In this document: one piece after another, positions 6,168 to 7,718 of the stretch | How positions within the stretch are numbered: position 1 is the first letter of the stretch | Layout: each line of letters begins with the position of its first letter | DNA from: Alphaproteobacteria bacterium | GTDB lineage: Bacteria > Pseudomonadota > Alphaproteobacteria > Sphingomonadales > SMXR01 | DNA: 7,718 nt | Assembly (NCBI GenBank): GCA_004356215.1 | Contig: SMXR01000096.1 | Coordinates: 1 to 7,718 of the forward strand | Reading direction: 5' to 3' | Notes under the pieces: generated by a model | Database searches by the model: none | What the model was told of the DNA's origin: nothing | Seen by the model: the letters and a program-made list of their open reading frames with translations, nothing else | Made by a program: the position numbers and the translations under genes

Positions 6168-6188
6168 GGGAATCCTGTTTGGGTTCCC
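6168..6188 (+). promoter_or_regulatory. Hairpin in the gdhA leader
   Basis: Arms GGGAATCC (6168-6175) and GGGTTCCC (6181-6188) form an eight-pair stem, one pair being U-G, with the loop TGTTT. It lies 34 bases before the gdhA ATG, with no T-run on either side, so it is not an intrinsic terminator. It could be an mRNA leader structure or an operator. I see no NtrC-type box or good sigma-70 promoter here. Confidence 0.35.
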
Positions 6189-6211
6189 ATGGTCGATTTG
6201 AATGTAGGGTG

Positions 6212-6217
6212 AAGGGG
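6212..6217 (+). promoter_or_regulatory. Ribosome binding site deciding the gdhA start
   Basis: AAGGGG with a five-base gap to ATG 6223. An in-frame GTG at 6217 shares its first base with this site and so cannot use it, which excludes the two-residue-longer start. Confidence 0.75.
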
Positions 6218-6222
6218 TGCTG

Positions 6223-7575
6223 ATGAATAAGAAAACTAGCACAAATTTTGATATCTTCATGGCCTGGCTGATCAGAACCAATCCGGGTCAAAAAGAATTT
6301 CACCAGGCCGTTCGAGAGGTCGCCGAACACATCTTCCCCTACATTGAAGACAAACCGGTTTACCAAGAAATGCGTATTATGGAACGCCTCAGTGAGCCCG
6401 ACCGGGTGATTTCATTCCGGGTCTGTTGGGAAGATAAAGATGGCAACATCAACATCAATCGCGGCTACCGGATCCAGAACAACAACGCCATCGGCCCTTA
6501 TAAGGGCGGGGTTCGGTTTCATCCCAGCGTCAATCTCAGCATCCTGAAATTTTTGGCGTTCGAGCAAACCTTCAAAAATTCGCTGACCGGTTTGCCCATG
6601 GGCGGCGCCAAGGGCGGCTCTGATTTTAACCCCAAGGGAAAAACAGACCGCGAAGTGATGCGTTTTTGCCAGGCCTTTATGTCTGAGCTGGCCGCCCACA
6701 TTGGCCATGACAAGGACGTCCCCGCCGGCGACATCGGGGTTGGCCCCCGCGAGATTGGCTACTTGTTCGGCCAATACAAACGCCTCACCCATGAATTTAC
6801 CGGCGTTTTGACCGGCAAGGGCATGGAATACGGTGGCAGCCATGGGCGTATCGAGGCCACCGGCTATGGCACGGTCTATTTCCTTGAGGATATGCTGAAA
6901 CACCAAGGCAAATCCCCTAAAGGCAAAACTTGCGTCATTTCCGGCTCGGGCAATGTTGCCCAGTACGCCTGTGAAAAGGCCATCCAGCTCGGCGCCAAGG
7001 TGGTGACCCTGTCGGATTCGAACGGCTTTATTTATGACAAGGACGGCGTCACCCAGGAAAAACTTGAGTTCGTCAAAGAGCTCAAGGAAGTCAAACGCGG
7101 CCGGATTTCCGATTACGCCAAAAAGTTCGGGGCTGAGTTTTACCAGGGCAAGCGGCCGTGGGGCGTGCCCTGCGATATTGCCCTGCCCTGTGCGACCCAG
7201 AATGAAATTTCCGGCGATGAAGCCAAAACCTTGTTGAAGAATGGCCTTATCGCCGTCTCGGAGGGGGCCAACATGCCGACCAGTCTCGAAGGCATCCGCA
7301 CCTTCCAGAAGGCAAAAATCCTGTTTGCACCGTCAAAGGCCGCCAACGCCGGCGGGGTTGCCATATCCGGCCTTGAGATGAGCCAGAACCGCGCCAGGCT
7401 GACCTGGAAAGCCGAGGAGCTGCAGAAGCATTTGCGCCGGATCATGACCGAGGTTCATTCAAAATGCCTCAAATACGGCGAGGAAAAAGGCGGCCACGTC
7501 AATTACCTCAAGGGCGCCAACATCGGCGGTTTCAAAAAAGTCGCCGATGCCATGCTGGCCTATGGCGTGGTTTAG
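6223..7575 (+). CDS. gdhA: Glutamate dehydrogenase, NADP-type
   Basis: A 450-residue enzyme that reductively aminates 2-oxoglutarate with ammonia to give L-glutamate, a cytosolic route of nitrogen assimilation; this class is normally a homohexamer. The N-terminal substrate domain (to about 200) has IGPYKGGVRFHPSVNLSILKFL with Lys94, FEQTFKNSLTGLPMGGAKGG with Lys118 and Lys130, and VPAGDIGVG with the catalytic Asp170. The spacing of these four equals that of Lys89, Lys113, Lys125 and Asp165 in the Clostridium symbiosum enzyme. The nucleotide domain begins with EATGYG and contains SGSGNVAQ (240-247), then SDSNG (264-268), similar to the E. coli NADP enzyme. VSEGANMPT, FAPSKAANAGGVA and the closing helix KVADAMLAYGVV also fit E. 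coli GdhA. It is full length with no missing residue. A lipoprotein gene follows 36 bp downstream with no terminator between, so read-through is likely. Cofactor preference is inferred from similarity. Confidence 0.96.
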   Translation: MNKKTSTNFDIFMAWLIRTNPGQKEFHQAVREVAEHIFPYIEDKPVYQEMRIMERLSEPDRVISFRVCWEDKDGNININRGYRIQNNNAIGPYKGGVRFHPSVNLSILKFLAFEQTFKNSLTGLPMGGAKGGSDFNPKGKTDREVMRFCQAFMSELAAHIGHDKDVPAGDIGVGPREIGYLFGQYKRLTHEFTGVLTGKGMEYGGSHGRIEATGYGTVYFLEDMLKHQGKSPKGKTCVISGSGNVAQYACEKAIQLGAKVVTLSDSNGFIYDKDGVTQEKLEFVKELKEVKRGRISDYAKKFGAEFYQGKRPWGVPCDIALPCATQNEISGDEAKTLLKNGLIAVSEGANMPTSLEGIRTFQKAKILFAPSKAANAGGVAISGLEMSQNRARLTWKAEELQKHLRRIMTEVHSKCLKYGEEKGGHVNYLKGANIGGFKKVADAMLAYGVV

Positions 7576-7611
7576 TGGTTATTCAATTCCAAAGAAAACA
7601 AGGAAACTAAA

Positions 7612-7718
7612 ATGAAACAAACACTCCTGACCAACGGGATAATTGCAATCTGTTTAACTTTAGGACTGGCGGCCTGTGAGGCCCCGGACCCAATAACCCA
7701 AGTTATTGAAAAAAATAC
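7612..7718 (+). CDS. Lipoprotein of unknown function, 5' part only
   Basis: ATG 7612 with AGGA seven bases upstream opens a frame that runs off the right edge after 35 codons. It begins with MKQ and a hydrophobic stretch and has the lipobox LAAC at residues 19-22, so Cys22 would be lipidated after signal peptidase II cleavage. Residue 23 is Glu, not Asp, which does not suggest inner-membrane retention. The mature start EAPDPITQVIEKN is not a signature I recognise. Same strand as gdhA and close to it, so it may be transcribed with it. Confidence 0.8.
   Translation, partial: MKQTLLTNGIIAICLTLGLAACEAPDPITQVIEKN

Noticed and set aside
7689..7706. CAATAAC-CCAA-GTTATTG inverted repeat
   Set aside because: It lies within the lipoprotein coding region and is followed by A residues, not T, on the plus strand. 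Probably chance.

Overview
The window looks like an ordinary chromosomal stretch of a Gram-negative bacterium. It is probably a member of the Pseudomonadota and perhaps an alphaproteobacterium. The reasons are an exported gamma-glutamyltransferase-like enzyme, a lipobox lipoprotein, an E. coli-like GdhA, a proteobacterial-type Pcm and a moderate, slightly GC-rich composition. This placement is inference from family resemblance; no marker gene for taxonomy is present. I see no tRNA, rRNA, CRISPR array, insertion sequence or phage gene.

Layout. Bases 1-2292 (minus strand) hold the end of a surface-polysaccharide cluster: a GTG-started, roughly 14-helix MOP-type polysaccharide flippase (763-2292), then a FkbM-family methyltransferase (1-675) that continues past the left edge. 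The FkbM part is visibly richer in A/T than the rest, as is common in polysaccharide loci. A 218-bp divergent spacer (2293-2510) separates the flippase from a plus-strand, signal-peptide-bearing gamma-glutamyltransferase homologue of the YwrD-like subgroup (2511-4280). That gene converges, 3 bp apart, on a minus-strand MarR-family regulator (4284-4769). The MarR gene is divergent from a small VOC/glyoxalase-fold gene (4921-5307). Their 151-bp spacer is the best regulatory region in the window: a near-consensus sigma-70 promoter and two 18-bp operator-like palindromes sharing the core TTAGCTAA. The VOC gene converges on pcm (5321-5959, minus), a protein-L-isoaspartate O-methyltransferase.

From 5960 to 6222 there is no confident gene. 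The stretch holds a possible 51-residue single-helix membrane protein, a weak terminator-like hairpin and an 8-bp-stem hairpin in the leader of the next gene. Then come gdhA (6223-7575), an NADP-type glutamate dehydrogenase with all expected catalytic residues, and 36 bp later the first 35 codons of a lipoprotein that runs off the right edge.

How the genes work together. The flippase and FkbM enzyme are plausibly co-transcribed for glycan assembly and export. MarR most likely controls itself and the divergent VOC gene through the twin palindromes. The GGT-like enzyme and GdhA both touch glutamate, but nothing in the sequence links their regulation. I did not find a convincing new multi-gene system. 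The most checkable novelties are the twin operator arrangement, the metal-ligand-poor VOC protein, the possible long antisense transcript across pcm and the possible small membrane protein.
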